Of a stretch of 64,000 nt of DNA, positions 37,308 to 47,771 are shown one piece after another (the first letter of the stretch is position 1; each line of letters starts with the position of its first letter). The DNA lies in assembly GCF_033546915.1 (NCBI RefSeq), contig NZ_CP137850.1, positions 558,001 to 622,000 of the forward strand, written 5' to 3'. The translations under genes and the position numbers were made by a program. The notes under the pieces were generated by a model. The model was not told the origin of the DNA. It did not search any database and worked only from the letters and a program-made list of their open reading frames with translations. Source of the stretch: Mycoplasmopsis verecunda. Lineage in GTDB: Bacteria; Bacillota_I; Bacilli_A; Mycoplasmatales; Metamycoplasmataceae.

Positions 37308-39406
37308 GTAAGTGATTATTGCTTGGTCCAGTTACCACAACTGTTCCATTTGCATTAATGTCTGCTTCTACAACTTCAGATTCAACTAATAATAATAACA
37401 ATGGTGATAGTGGTGAAAATAATAATATTTCTCCTGAATTTGACCAATTTAAAGGCATTAAAGATAATATTCAAAGCGAGCAATTAGGTAAAATAATTGA
37501 TCAAGGTATTTTAGATTTACATAATGAGGCTAATTCCTATTTATCTGATTCAGCTAAAGAAGCTGCAGATATCTTAAAAGGTATGTACATTAAAAAAGTA
37601 GCTACTTATCTTGAAAAAAATAAAGCAGCTATTATAGCTAACCCAAGAGATAACGGATTCTTTATGTTTTATCCAGAAATTCTAGCTACTTCTAAATCAT
37701 TTAAAAGTATGGTGCTTAATTTTGATTCTCAATCATTTCAGCAAGTATTAATAAATTCTGATACTAATGCACAAAATCCTTATCTAAACTTACCATTAGT
37801 ACCTGAACAAATAAGCGATTTAAAAGAATATACCAGTGAAGTGTTGACTAATACATTAACCAAAGATCAATTCACAGCAAAAATTGATGATTATTTTAAA
37901 AACTTGCAAGGTGAATTTACAGATATTTTTGATAATGATGATGATATCCCAACTTTTGAAGATACTTCTATAACATTTAATTCTAATGGAGATTTTAACC
38001 TTAATAATCCAAAAGGATATTCTTCATGAGATGATTACATTAAATCAAAATTTAGTCAAAGATTTCTAATGTTTGACTTATCACAGAACTCAAAAGAAGA
38101 TGATAGCCAAGACAAACCACCATCACCTATAATTCCGCCATTACCACAAGTAGTAGATCCAGCTATTTCTAATAATGAAATTGAAAATATCCCTTCATTA
38201 AATCCAATTATTTCTTCTACTGTATTTGATACATATACTTCTTTAACTAGTGCTGGAGCAAAACAAAACTTTATTAATAAATTTAATAAAAATCCAAACA
38301 AAAATTCCGATAATTATTTCTTCTTCTATAACTCAATTAATACTAGATATAAATATTCAGTTACAGAACTTAAATTAGTTAAAGATAAATTAATTGCTGA
38401 TGTTAAAATACAAGACCAAATAGCTACAAATAATATTCGTACTTATAGCTACGAAGTAAATGTTTTGCCAAGTAAGCAAGATACTCTTGCAACTCAAGCA
38501 GCTTATAATTTAATTAAAAACATTTTTATTCAACTATATAATGCTATGGGTGTTATGGCTAAAATTGATTACCAACAATTAGTCGATCAAGAACTTGCTA
38601 ATGTGCTATTTAATATGATTTCAAGAGCTGTAAGAAACTCATTCCAAGCGCAATATTTAAAAGATTTAAATGAAATTATTGCAACTTATGGATCATCAGT
38701 TAGCTCAATAAAATTAGAAGATAATTTAGATTCAACTTTTGGCGAAAAAATTAATTATTTTATATTATCAACTTTAAAAAATACTTTAATTAATAATGTT
38801 TATTACTTTGCTCTATTACCAAATGCTTTTGTTAATACTTACAATTTAATAGTTCAAGGACTCAAAAATAAACTAGATATTGTTAAAGCTAATATCTTAG
38901 TGCTAAATGAATATTACAAAGTTAATTATTTTGGACTCGATTGAATTAATCAAGGGTTAGATGTTTTAAACGATGATATCTCATTTTTAAAAGGTTTAGC
39001 TATTAATAATTCATTTGACTTGTATTCACAATATCAAGAATATACGAATTTAACTCAAAGAATTAATAAAACTTTTAGAGATTTATACATTATTCTAAAT
39101 CAACAACCACTTGCAAATTCGGCTGATTATAAACAACAAATTACACAATTAAGAGATTCAATCTTTGCAATGCCACAAATTCCTTATACTCAGCCAGCCG
39201 CGAATAAAACATTGTTATATACATTTGCAGGTATTTCATTAGGATTATTTATTCTATTAAGTTTAGCTGGTTCTACATTAACATTAACAAATAAAAAATA
39301 CAAGATAAAAAACACTAAAACAAAAATTATATTATTAGGATCATTAGCTTCGCTATTCTTAATTTTAGCTATTATTCTATTTACAATAGGACTCGGAGGT
39401 CTATAA
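37295..39406 (+). CDS. Secreted/membrane protein of the X0 module with C-terminal double membrane anchor
   Basis: This 703-residue protein begins with a signal peptide-like segment (WLLLGPVTTTVPFALMSAS) without lipobox cysteine. It then has a long extracellular part containing an N/D-rich linker (about 30-46) and a proline-rich linker (PPSPIIPPLPQ, about 275-290). Two transmembrane helices lie at about 635-660 and 675-698 with a short lysine-rich loop between. A GAGE AGGAGA site lies inside the preceding gene. The topology would place a large ectodomain outside while the loop faces the ATPase. It overlaps the alpha-like gene by one base. Confidence 0.7.
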
Positions 39407-40938
39407 TGAGTAAAACTATATATCCAAAAATTTCAGGTATATTTGACTATGTTGTCGAGGTATCAGGTAAATATCCATATTTTCAAAATCAAGTATTTAA
39501 ACTTGACTCAAATGAAGAACTTAATCTAATTTTAATTTCAGCCACCGAGGGTAAAGCATATTTATTAGCTGAAGGTAAAGTTGGTGATTTCTTAGTTGGA
39601 CAAAGTGTTATTCCTTTTACTAGTGAAGATAAAATCCAAACATCACTTCGTTACTTTGGGAAAATTATTGATATTAAAGGACAAGTTCTTTTCCCAGCTA
39701 ATGTAAAGGATTCTGATATTAAATTATCATATACATCATTAGCATTTAATAAACCAAATGATTTATTATCATATCAGCCATTAGAACAACAATTAAATAC
39801 TGGTTATATGTCAATTGACTTATTAATTCCAATTGGAAAAGGTCAAAGAGAATTAATAATTGGAGACCGTAAAACTGGTAAAACATTCCTTGCTTTAAAT
39901 ACTATTATTAATCAAAAGAATAAAAATGTTAAATGTATTTATGTAGGAATCGGAAAACAACAAGCTGATATTGCTTCAGTATACAAAACCTTATATGATA
40001 ATGATGCTTTAGATTACACCATTATTATTAATGCTTCAGCTGAGCAACCTTATGATCAATATTTAGCCCCTTATATCGCAATGGCACATGCTGAAAACTT
40101 ATCTCACGATAATGATGTTTTAATTGTATTTGACGATTTAACATCACACGCTAATATCTATCGTGAAATTGCTCTCCTAACTAATAAACCAGTTGGTAAG
40201 GAAGCTTTTCCAGGAGATATGTTCTTTGCACATGCTAGATTACTTGAACGCAGCGGTAAATTTAAAGGTAGAAAATCAATTACTGCTTTACCAATCTTGC
40301 AAAGTGTTGAAAATGATATTACATCATTAGTTGCTTCAAATGATATTTCAATCACTGATGGTCAAATTGTAATGAACACCGATTTATTTGCACAGGGTAA
40401 ATTGCCTGCGATTGATATCGATCTATCAGTTTCTCGTATTGGTGGAGCTGTACAAAAACCTTATATCGCTAAGGTATCAGGAAAAATATCAAAAATTTAT
40501 AAAGCTTATAAAAGACAAATTAAGCTCGCATCATTGAAATATGATTTAAATGATGAAACTTCTTCATTATTAAAAAATGGTTCATTAGTTGAACAAATGT
40601 TTATTCAAAAAGGAGTTTCAATTTATTCTGAATCAATCATGTTTTTAACAGCTAAATTGATTTCATGAGGAATCTTACAAAATGTTACAAACATTCCAAA
40701 AGGATTAAAATTCATTGAAGAATTATGTGAGCAAAACGAAATTGCTAAAGATACATTAAACAGAATGTTAAACAATTTACCATACGATGATAAAATGGCA
40801 AAAGAATTCTTCGCATTTGCTTTAGCACAATATGCTAGCTATAAAAACTTAGATTGAAAAGTTAATACAACACAACAATTTATTGCTTTAGATGAAAGAA
40901 TGCTAAAATCAATCGATCACAAAATAGGAGATAAATAA
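39406..40938 (+). CDS. F1-like ATPase alpha-type subunit
   Basis: This 510-residue protein is a divergent paralogue of AtpA. The P-loop GDRKTGKT is at 153-160. VLIVFDDLTSHANIYREI, KEAFPGDMFFAHARLLER and the arginine segment SVSRIGGAVQ follow the AtpA pattern. The QKNSTVAQ stretch of AtpA is replaced by GKQQADIAS. The N-terminal beta barrel is more diverged, and the C-terminal domain ends at KSIDHKIGDK. It lies directly before the beta-type gene (TAATG overlap), as in the F1-like X0 ATPases described in Mollicutes. Confidence 0.93.
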
Positions 40939-42305
40939 TGAATAAAGGTACAGTAACGAAAATTTGAACAGATGTTATAGAGTTGAAATTTACAAATGAT
41001 GAATTACCTAAAATAAATAACATTCTTTCATCAACACAAAACGATACTCATTTATTAGTTAAAAAAATAATTAATGAAAATGTTGTCTATGCAGTTATTA
41101 TTCAATCTAATAAGCCTGTTACTATAAATGAAGAATTCATTGATAGTAAAAAACCATTTATGGTACCAGTAGGTAATAGTGCTAAAAATAATATCTTTGA
41201 TGTAATGGGGAATTCATTAAATAATCCTGACACAAAATTCAAAACAGTTGAAATGGATTCAACAATTATTGCAAACCATGATTTTGAATTTAAACCAGAA
41301 ATACTAGAAACAGGTATTAAAGCTATTGACTTCTTTATTCCTATCTTAAAAGGTTCAAAAATCGGAATCTTCGGAGGAGCTGGAGTTGGTAAAACAGTTT
41401 TAATGAAAGAAATCATTTTCAACCTATCTAAGAAAGCTAAAAATACTTCATCAATTTTCATCGGTGCAGGAGAGCGTTCTAGAGAAGGTGTAGAACTATA
41501 TGATGATTTAACTAAATCTGATTTAATGAAAAACTCAATAATGTTTATTTCTAAAATGAACGAAAGTGCTGGAGCTAGAATGAGTATAGTTCCTGTCGGA
41601 ATTACAGCAGCTGAATATTTAAGAGATAGTGAAAAAGAAAATGTTTTATTATTTATTGATAATATATTCCGTTTCTTACAAGCCGGAAACGAAATTTCAG
41701 CTTCACTTGATAAAAAACCATCACTTGGTGGATATCAAGCAACATTAAATACCGAAATTTCTTCAGTAGAAAATAGATTATTCTCAAATGAAAATGGTTC
41801 TATTACTTCATTCCAAACTGTGTTCTTACCAATGGATGATTTATCAGATCCATCAGCTTTAGCAGTCTTTAACCACTTAAATGGTTCCCTTGTTCTTTCT
41901 CGTGATGTGGTAGCTAAAAATATTTATCCAGCTTTTGATCCATTAGAATCAACTTCAGCAACAGTCGATGTAAATATTATTGGTAAAAGACATTATGATG
42001 CAATTTTTGAAGTTAAACGGATTTTACAAAGATATAAAGAATTAGAAGATGTTATTTTAATTCTAGGTATTGAAGAATTAGATGAAGAATCAAAAATTAT
42101 TGTTAAAAAAGCTTTACAATTGCAAAACTTCTTCTCTCAATACTTCCATACAACTGAACATTTTACACAATCACCAGGTGTATATGTTCCACTTGAAGAT
42201 ACAATTAGATCAGTTGAAAGAATTGTACTAGGCGAATTTATAAATAATAATCCTGAAAAATTCTCATTTATTGCAACAGTAGATGATATCGATAATGAAA
42301 ATTAA
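40938..42305 (+). CDS. F1-like ATPase beta-type subunit
   Basis: This 455-residue protein is a divergent paralogue of AtpD, about 40 residues shorter. The P-loop GGAGVGKT (146-153), the catalytic-glutamate segment GERSREG (178-184) and the Walker B strand VLLFIDNIF are all intact, so ATP hydrolysis is expected. DELSEED is replaced by EELDEES. UGA tryptophan occurs at residue 10. The stop overlaps the start of the protease lipoprotein. Together with the alpha-type subunit it should form a hexameric motor on the inner membrane face. Confidence 0.94.
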
Positions 42306-44490
42306 AACTATTAAAAACTTATTATTAATGCTAGCAGGAAGTTCAATTACACTTCTTCCTGTTTCATGTTTCCACACATATCCCGAAAGACCGACAGAAC
42401 CCCCTAAGGACCCAAATGTTCCCCAACCAGTAGAGCCACCTAAAAAAGATCCACACGAAGGTGATCCAGTTGACCCGGGACCAGTTATTCCACCTTTGAA
42501 TGGCGGTGGTAATAATCACAATATTCCAGATAGTACAACTCCATCTAATGCTGATAGCGATAGTTATATAAATGCCAGCTTATTAAACAAATATTACTAT
42601 GATGAAACTCCATATATAAATGCTTTAGTTAGATATCTATGAGGTAATGATCAAAGTGCATATGAAGAAATTTATCAAACATATGATAGAAATCATGTTC
42701 AAAACTTTGATAATTCTGCTTCTGATAAATATCCAGCCTTTCTTGATTCTTATGCTAAAAACTTCTCTGTTACAAATAATAATAATCAACTAGTTATTAA
42801 TCCATTAGGACAATATTTAAGACGTAAATATTGAGCAGATCCTACAGGAGATCGTGGTACTGCTAGATATATTCCTAATGAGTACTATAAAAATGTTTTA
42901 GCAGAATCATATTCAATTATGATTTCTAATGCTAATAAATATTTAAGTAATGCTTCTGGTCAAATTGCTGACAATCGTTTCTCTCAAGGTACCGCATGAA
43001 TACTTGATTATCATACAAATACACAAAATCAAATTGATAAACTTTATTTAGCAACTAACTTGCACGTGGCTGCAGATATCATTTCTCCACAGCCTAATGA
43101 TTCAATTTATACTAATGTATTAAGTGATTCAGCAATGAAAGCAAATGCTGATTCAGTAATTCAAGCCAAGACTAAATTAAATCAAATTGAAGGCCCTGTT
43201 GCTAAAATGGAACAAGAACTGCAAGATATAGAAAAAAAATATGGAAAAGATTCTAAAGAGTGAAAAGAATTAAATCAAAAATTCGAAGAAGCATTAGTTC
43301 CTTATAATGATGCTCTTAAAGCATTTAAGCAAGCTGAAGGTAATATTACTGGAATTACCACTTTAATTCGTTTAGGGCACTTTAATTCTTCAACGCCAAT
43401 TGGTAATGAATTAAAACAAACTAATAAAGATACACACGCAGATATCTTTGAATTTGATCCCAAAGATGTCAAAATAATATATGCTGGTACTAACTTTTTA
43501 AATTCATCGCCTTCATCATATCTTGATGCAAATTTACCTTATAAAAATTTAGAAGAAATGGCTGATTTTGCTGTATTAGAATTTAATCTAAATACAAATC
43601 AAAACGTTTATAACTATTTAACACCTAATGATGATGAAGGTTTAGATTACAACTCTTTTAATAATTACAATGACTATATCTTGTATTTAACATCAGCTTA
43701 TCAAAATAAAGATAATCAATCTAAACCAGCTAATTATGATTTATTAACAACTTATGATGACTTATATAAAGAAAAATTAACTGTTGATAATAAACAAGTA
43801 ACTAAAGTTGATTATAACTTCTTGGCACTAGGATTCCCAAATGCTAAAGATGATGATGATTTAGTAAATTCATTAAGCAATAAAAATGATATTCCATCAT
43901 TAGCATTTACTTCTTCGGTGTGAGTTAATAAACCTTCTAAACATAGAAAAGATAATAAAAACTCTTCACAACTAGGATCAGGATTATCTCAAAACTTAGC
44001 TCTTCGCACCTTTATTGATAAACCTGGTCTTACAGATATTATGATTTCGAACCCAATAATAAATGTTACTGACCATAAAGGGTTTGAAGTTAAATATCTT
44101 AAAGAAAAAAATTCTCCATATCAAGGTAATAGTTATATAAATTATGGATTAGGTTATGTTCTTCAAAACTGACAACCTGCTCCTGGTGGGTCAGGTTCTT
44201 CAGTTAGAGATCTTAACGGAAATATAATTGGTATTACTTATTTAGCTGCTGATACCAATTTAACTTCATTAGTTTCTATTTCCCAAGCATTAAGATCACC
44301 TGGATATAATTACAATGGCCAATATGGTAATTATAATTTAGAACAATATGACTTAATTTATGGTGGTGGTCAAGACCAAAGAACTTCATACCGTCAAGCA
44401 TTACAATTAATATATGGAGATTCATATCAAACTAAATTATTCCCTAATGGTGTTAATATAATACCTGATGAATATAAATTTAATAAATAG
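42295..44490 (+). CDS. DUF31 serine protease lipoprotein, MIP-like immunoglobulin protease
   Basis: This is a 731-residue lipoprotein with a signal peptide ending LLPVS-C25 (the proline at -3 is atypical), then a proline-rich spacer (28-75). A trypsin-like triad fits the DUF31 family: His257 in ATNLHVAAD, Asp424 in ADFAVLEF and Ser633 in GGSGSSVRD. The C-terminus carries YDLIYGGGQDQRTSYRQAL, typical of mycoplasma immunoglobulin proteases. MIP cuts the VH domain of antibody held by MIB. ATG 42295 is preferred to in-frame 42283 because it gives a normal signal peptide. It is the last gene of the cluster, followed by a strong terminator. Confidence 0.88.
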
Positions 44491-44496
44491 TAAATT

Positions 44497-44521
44497 CCAT
44501 AGGTTTAATCCTATGGTTTTT
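44497..44521 (+). terminator. Terminator of the MIB/ATPase/MIP cluster
   Basis: CCATAGG (44497-44503) pairs with CCTATGG (44510-44516), followed by TTTTTCTT. Confidence 0.8.
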
Positions 44522-44560
44522 CTTAAAACAAGCTTAATAAGCCAATTAGCAAGATATGAA

Positions 44561-44638
44561 AAATACATTTTCCATATTGATTTAAGTTATAAAACTACCT
44601 GCTAATAGCTAAAAACACAATATGGAAATGCGGTATTT
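44561..44638. repeat. Long imperfect inverted repeat upstream of tdk
   Basis: AAATAC-ATT-TTCCATATTG (44561-44579) pairs with CAATATGGAA-ATGC-GGTATTT (44618-44638), leaving a 38-base loop that holds smaller repeats of GCTAAT type. It may be a structured leader RNA or the remnant of an inserted element. A second palindrome (ATGTAT/ATACAT, 44649-44667) lies just downstream, at the tdk promoter. Confidence 0.45.
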
Positions 44639-44689
44639 AAAATTAATAATGTATAGTTTAAATACATAATAATTAAGGAGTATAAATAA

Positions 44690-45256
44690 ATGTTTTGAAA
44701 ATTGAAACAAGGATATTTATCTGTTATAACAGGTCCTATGTTTGCGGGTAAATCTGCAGAATTAATTAAACGATTAACTACTTTAAAAATAGCAAAAGTA
44801 AAATTCGTTGTCTTTAAACCAGAATATGATGTTCGTTTTTCTAGTGATGAAATTGTATCTCGTACGGGCTCAAGATTAGAATGCATCAAAATCAAATCAC
44901 CACAAGATATTTGAAAACATATTGATTTTGGTGTGAAAGCTGTAGCATTTGATGAAGTACACTTTTTTGATGAAAATATAGTTGATCATATTCAAGAATT
45001 ATTAAATCGTGGTATTAAAGTTATTGTCTCTGGATTAGATATGGACTTTAGAGGTAAAAGCTTTAATACTACAGGTAAATTACTAGCATTAGCAGATGAA
45101 ATAACAAAGCTTAAAGCTGTTTGTGTTAAATGTTATGGTCAAGCTAATATGTCTTATAGAAAAGTTAAATCAGAACAATTACATCTATTAGGTGATGCTG
45201 AATATGAAGCTAGATGTAGAATATGTCATCAAAAAGATAGCAATAAAACGAAATAG
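44690..45256 (+). CDS. tdk: Thymidine kinase
   Basis: This is a type II thymidine kinase of the salvage pathway, 188 residues. The P-loop is GPMFAGKS (15-22). The Walker B-like AFDEVHFFDE and the lasso-zinc cysteines (CVKCYG and CRICHQK) match TK1-type enzymes. The ATG is chosen for its AAGGAG site, and the third codon is a UGA tryptophan. Mycoplasmas rely on salvage of thymidine, so this is probably essential for dTTP supply. It stands alone between two terminators. Confidence 0.97.
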
Positions 45257-45266
45257 CAAATAAAAT

Positions 45267-45297
45267 CCAACCATGTTGTTATGGTTGGTAATTTTTT
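45267..45297. terminator. Bidirectional terminator between tdk and rbgA
   Basis: CCAACCAT (45267-45274) pairs with ATGGTTGG (45281-45288). TAATTTTTT follows on the plus strand and ATTTTATTT on the minus strand. It separates two convergent genes. Confidence 0.8.
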
Positions 45298-46156
45298 AAT
45301 CATAAGTTACATCGTTTAAATTCTTAGCTCAATTAATAAATAATGTGTAAGCACGAGATAAATCAGCTTTTCCTTTATCTTTTAAAATACTATTTAATAA
45401 AGCATATTTGTGAAATTGTGCATATATTTCAACATCATCAATAGAAGGTTGTAAACCTAAATTAATTATTTTATCAGGATAATATTTGGAGATTAAGGCA
45501 TAAATTTTAGTAGCGCAAAATTCTTGTGGGAAGTTTTCTAATTTAATTGCTCCAGTAACTAATAATTTAATTGCATTTTCTTGATCATCAAACTTTGGAA
45601 GTAAAATCCCTGGAGTGTCTAAAAATAGAAATTCTCCATTGACTACTCATTTTTTCTCTCTTGTAACACCTGGATAATTAGCTACTTTTAATGTTTTTTT
45701 ATCTGAAACTAGATTGATTAAAGTACTTTTTCCACAATTAGGAACTCCAACAACAAATGATTTAATTCTAGTAATCAGCATACCTTTAGCTTTATTTCTT
45801 TGAATTTTTTCATTCATAACCTTTTTAATAGCTTGTAAAATAGGTTTTTTTGAACTTTGCTTTCTTAAATCAAGTCATAATAGATTTTCACCTTTAAATC
45901 TAGTTTGAATCATGGCTTTTTTGCTTTTGTCCATTAAGTCAGACTTTGTAATAATAAATAATCTAGGCTTATGTGGTGCTATTTTATCAAAATCCTCATT
46001 ATATGAGCTAATTGGGCATCTAGCATCTAAAACAACAATGAAAAGATCAGCCAAATTAGCATTTTCACGTAAATCTTTCATTGCTTTGGCCATATGCCCA
46101 GGATATCATTGGATTAAATTTTGGTATTTATTGTCTTTTTCTAATTCATTATTCAT
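45296..46156 (-). CDS. rbgA: Ribosome biogenesis GTPase RbgA/YlqF
   Basis: This is a circularly permuted GTPase for late 50S assembly, 286 residues. The order of motifs shows the permutation: G4 TKSD (about 70) comes before G1 GVPNCGKST (about 140) and G3 DTPG (about 185). The N-terminus has the family IQWYPGHMAKA. The C-terminal helical domain ends NLNDVTYD. The start overlaps the DivIVA-like gene by eight bases. It is the last gene of a four-gene minus-strand run. Confidence 0.96.
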
Positions 46157-46412
46157 ATATTTTTTCCACTTCTTTTGATAATCTATTATTTTCTTCCTCT
46201 AACATTTGATTCTTTTTTAATTCTTCAAGATACAAATCTTTATATTCATCTAGTTGTTGTTGTAATCTTTTGATTTCGTTTTCTCCGTCTAATAAGTTGG
46301 TAAAAATAAATTGTAAAAAATCATCTACTTCACTTTTGTTATATCCCTCTAGATTTAGATTAAACTTTTTATTTTTAATTAATTCACTTAATATTTTGTA
46401 TTTATCTTCCAT
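46149..46412 (-). CDS. DivIVA/GpsB-like coiled-coil protein
   Basis: This is an 87-residue protein. The N-terminal part contains the DivIVA-domain pattern FNLNLEGYNKSEVDDFLQFI, and the rest is coiled-coil (NEIKRLQQQLDEYKDLYLEEL, then LEEENNRLSKEVEKIY). DivIVA-type proteins mark curved membrane or septum sites. The start at 46412 follows the previous stop by one base; an in-frame ATG at 46424 would add four residues and overlap the methyltransferase gene. It overlaps rbgA by eight bases. Confidence 0.8.
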   Translation of the reverse strand: MEDKYKILSELIKNKKFNLNLEGYNKSEVDDFLQFIFTNLLDGENEIKRLQQQLDEYKDLYLEELKKNQMLEEENNRLSKEVEKIYE

Positions 46413-46413
46413 A

Positions 46414-47145
46414 TTAGTTCTCATTTCTAATTTTGTTCAAAACAATTGCTGTTGCACAAGCAACATTTAAACTTTCAAATGAAATTGGGATATATATAAA
46501 CTCATCACTAATTGATTGAATTTCTGATGTAATACCATTTCCTTCATTTCCAACAACTAAAACAAATTTTTCTTCATTGAATACTACGTGATTTAACTCT
46601 TTAGCTTTTTCATTTAGCACAGTAGCATAAATCTTGTAACCATTATTTTTTATTTTGGATAATAAATTAAATCCATCTTTAGTTCCAATGATGTCAGTTT
46701 TAAAAAATGCACCCTGTGATGATCTAATTGTTTTAGGATTAAAATAATCAAACTTATTAATAATTACAGTATCAATATCAAATGCTTGAGCTAATCTAAT
46801 AATAGTTCCTACATTACCCGGATCTTGTAATTCATCAAGAAATAGAACCTTACTTCCTATTTGATTATTATTAGGAAATTTACATACTCCAATAATATCT
46901 TGGGGTGTTATTGTATCGCATAGATATTTCATTAATTCTTTTGTAATCAAAATCGAATCATCATATTTTATTTTTTCAGGATTAGATTCATAAGTGCTTA
47001 ATAATAATCCTGAATTTTTAGCTTCTTGAACTAAATGATATCCTTCAACAATAAATTGTTGTTCTTTTTGACGATATTTTTTATTTTCAATTAGTTTTTT
47101 TAATCTAACTATTTGATTATTACTTTTGCTCGTTATCTTCAACAT
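46414..47145 (-). CDS. rlmB: SpoU/TrmH family RNA 2'-O-methyltransferase
   Basis: This is a 243-residue SPOUT methyltransferase with the three SpoU motifs: LDELQDPGNVGTIIRLAQAF, FVLVVGNEGNGITSEI and ESLNVACATAIVLNKIR. The N-terminal 90 residues form the substrate-binding domain, similar to TsnR/RlmB enzymes. The exact site in 23S rRNA cannot be told from sequence, so the gene symbol is tentative. The start overlaps the end of the previous methyltransferase gene by 26 bases. Confidence 0.88.
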   Translation of the reverse strand: MLKITSKSNNQIVRLKKLIENKKYRQKEQQFIVEGYHLVQEAKNSGLLLSTYESNPEKIKYDDSILITKELMKYLCDTITPQDIIGVCKFPNNNQIGSKVLFLDELQDPGNVGTIIRLAQAFDIDTVIINKFDYFNPKTIRSSQGAFFKTDIIGTKDGFNLLSKIKNNGYKIYATVLNEKAKELNHVVFNEEKFVLVVGNEGNGITSEIQSISDEFIYIPISFESLNVACATAIVLNKIRNEN

Positions 47146-47665
47146 AATCTCTTAAGAAATATTTTCCCTTTTCAACTTCGTAAAGTGATAAATCTTGAAA
47201 ATCTAATTGTCTCATAACTTCAAATCCAAGAATACTTACACAATTACCTAAATTAATTGATCTCATTGCTGATACCATTGGTATTCTTAAACAATCATCT
47301 AAATGATCTTGCAGCACCTTTTTATCAATCCCTGTTGATTCGCGACCAAACATCAATCATATTTCACCAGTATTTTCAAATTCTTTTTTGTAATTAACAT
47401 CTGTATAAGATTTAAGTCCATATCTTGTGATATAAAAAATTCTTTTATTACCGTATTTTTTAGCAAAATCTTCATATGATGCATGAACTTCATGTTCAAT
47501 ATCTGAAAGCATTCTTCCAGCTCCAGCTCTTCTTAATCATTTTGGATGAAGATCAAAACTAATTGGTTTAATGATGTGTAATTTTGCACCTATTGCAAAA
47601 CAGGTACGAATAATATTTCCGGTATTTGGACAAATTTCTGGTTGATATAAAACTATATTTAACAT
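47120..47665 (-). CDS. trmL: tRNA (cytidine/uridine-34-2'-O)-methyltransferase TrmL
   Basis: This is a 181-residue SpoU-class enzyme that methylates the wobble base of leucine tRNAs. The N-terminus [20 protein letters not shown] and the C-terminal [10 protein letters not shown] and [18 protein letters not shown] blocks are diagnostic. Two UGA tryptophans occur. A TATAAT box on the minus strand (47677-47672) lies seven bases before the ATG with no ribosome site, so the mRNA is likely leaderless. It opens the four-gene run to rbgA. Confidence 0.94.
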
Positions 47666-47671
47666 ATGTAT

Positions 47672-47677
47672 ATTATA
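47672..47677 (-). promoter_or_regulatory. -10 box for trmL operon, leaderless start
   Basis: TATAAT on the minus strand sits seven bases before the trmL ATG, leaving no room for a ribosome site. Confidence 0.5.
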
Positions 47678-47732
47678 CATTGATATTGAACTATTACTTA
47701 TTAGTTTTATCCCTTGCTTCTAGGCGAAAAGA

Positions 47733-47771
47733 AAAAATACCCAAAGCAAAAGTGCTAATGGATATTTTTTA
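47733..47771 (-). terminator. Terminator of the RNase J gene
   Basis: On the minus strand, ATATCCATTAGC and GCTTTGGGTAT arms form an imperfect hairpin followed by TTTTTTCTTTT, starting at the stop codon. Confidence 0.65.

Noticed and set aside
39406..42305. Alpha-like and beta-like genes as a duplicate of the housekeeping ATP synthase
   Set aside because: There are no F0 subunits, the neighbours are unrelated to atpI-B-E-F-H, and the sequences are strongly diverged, so it is a specialised ATPase.
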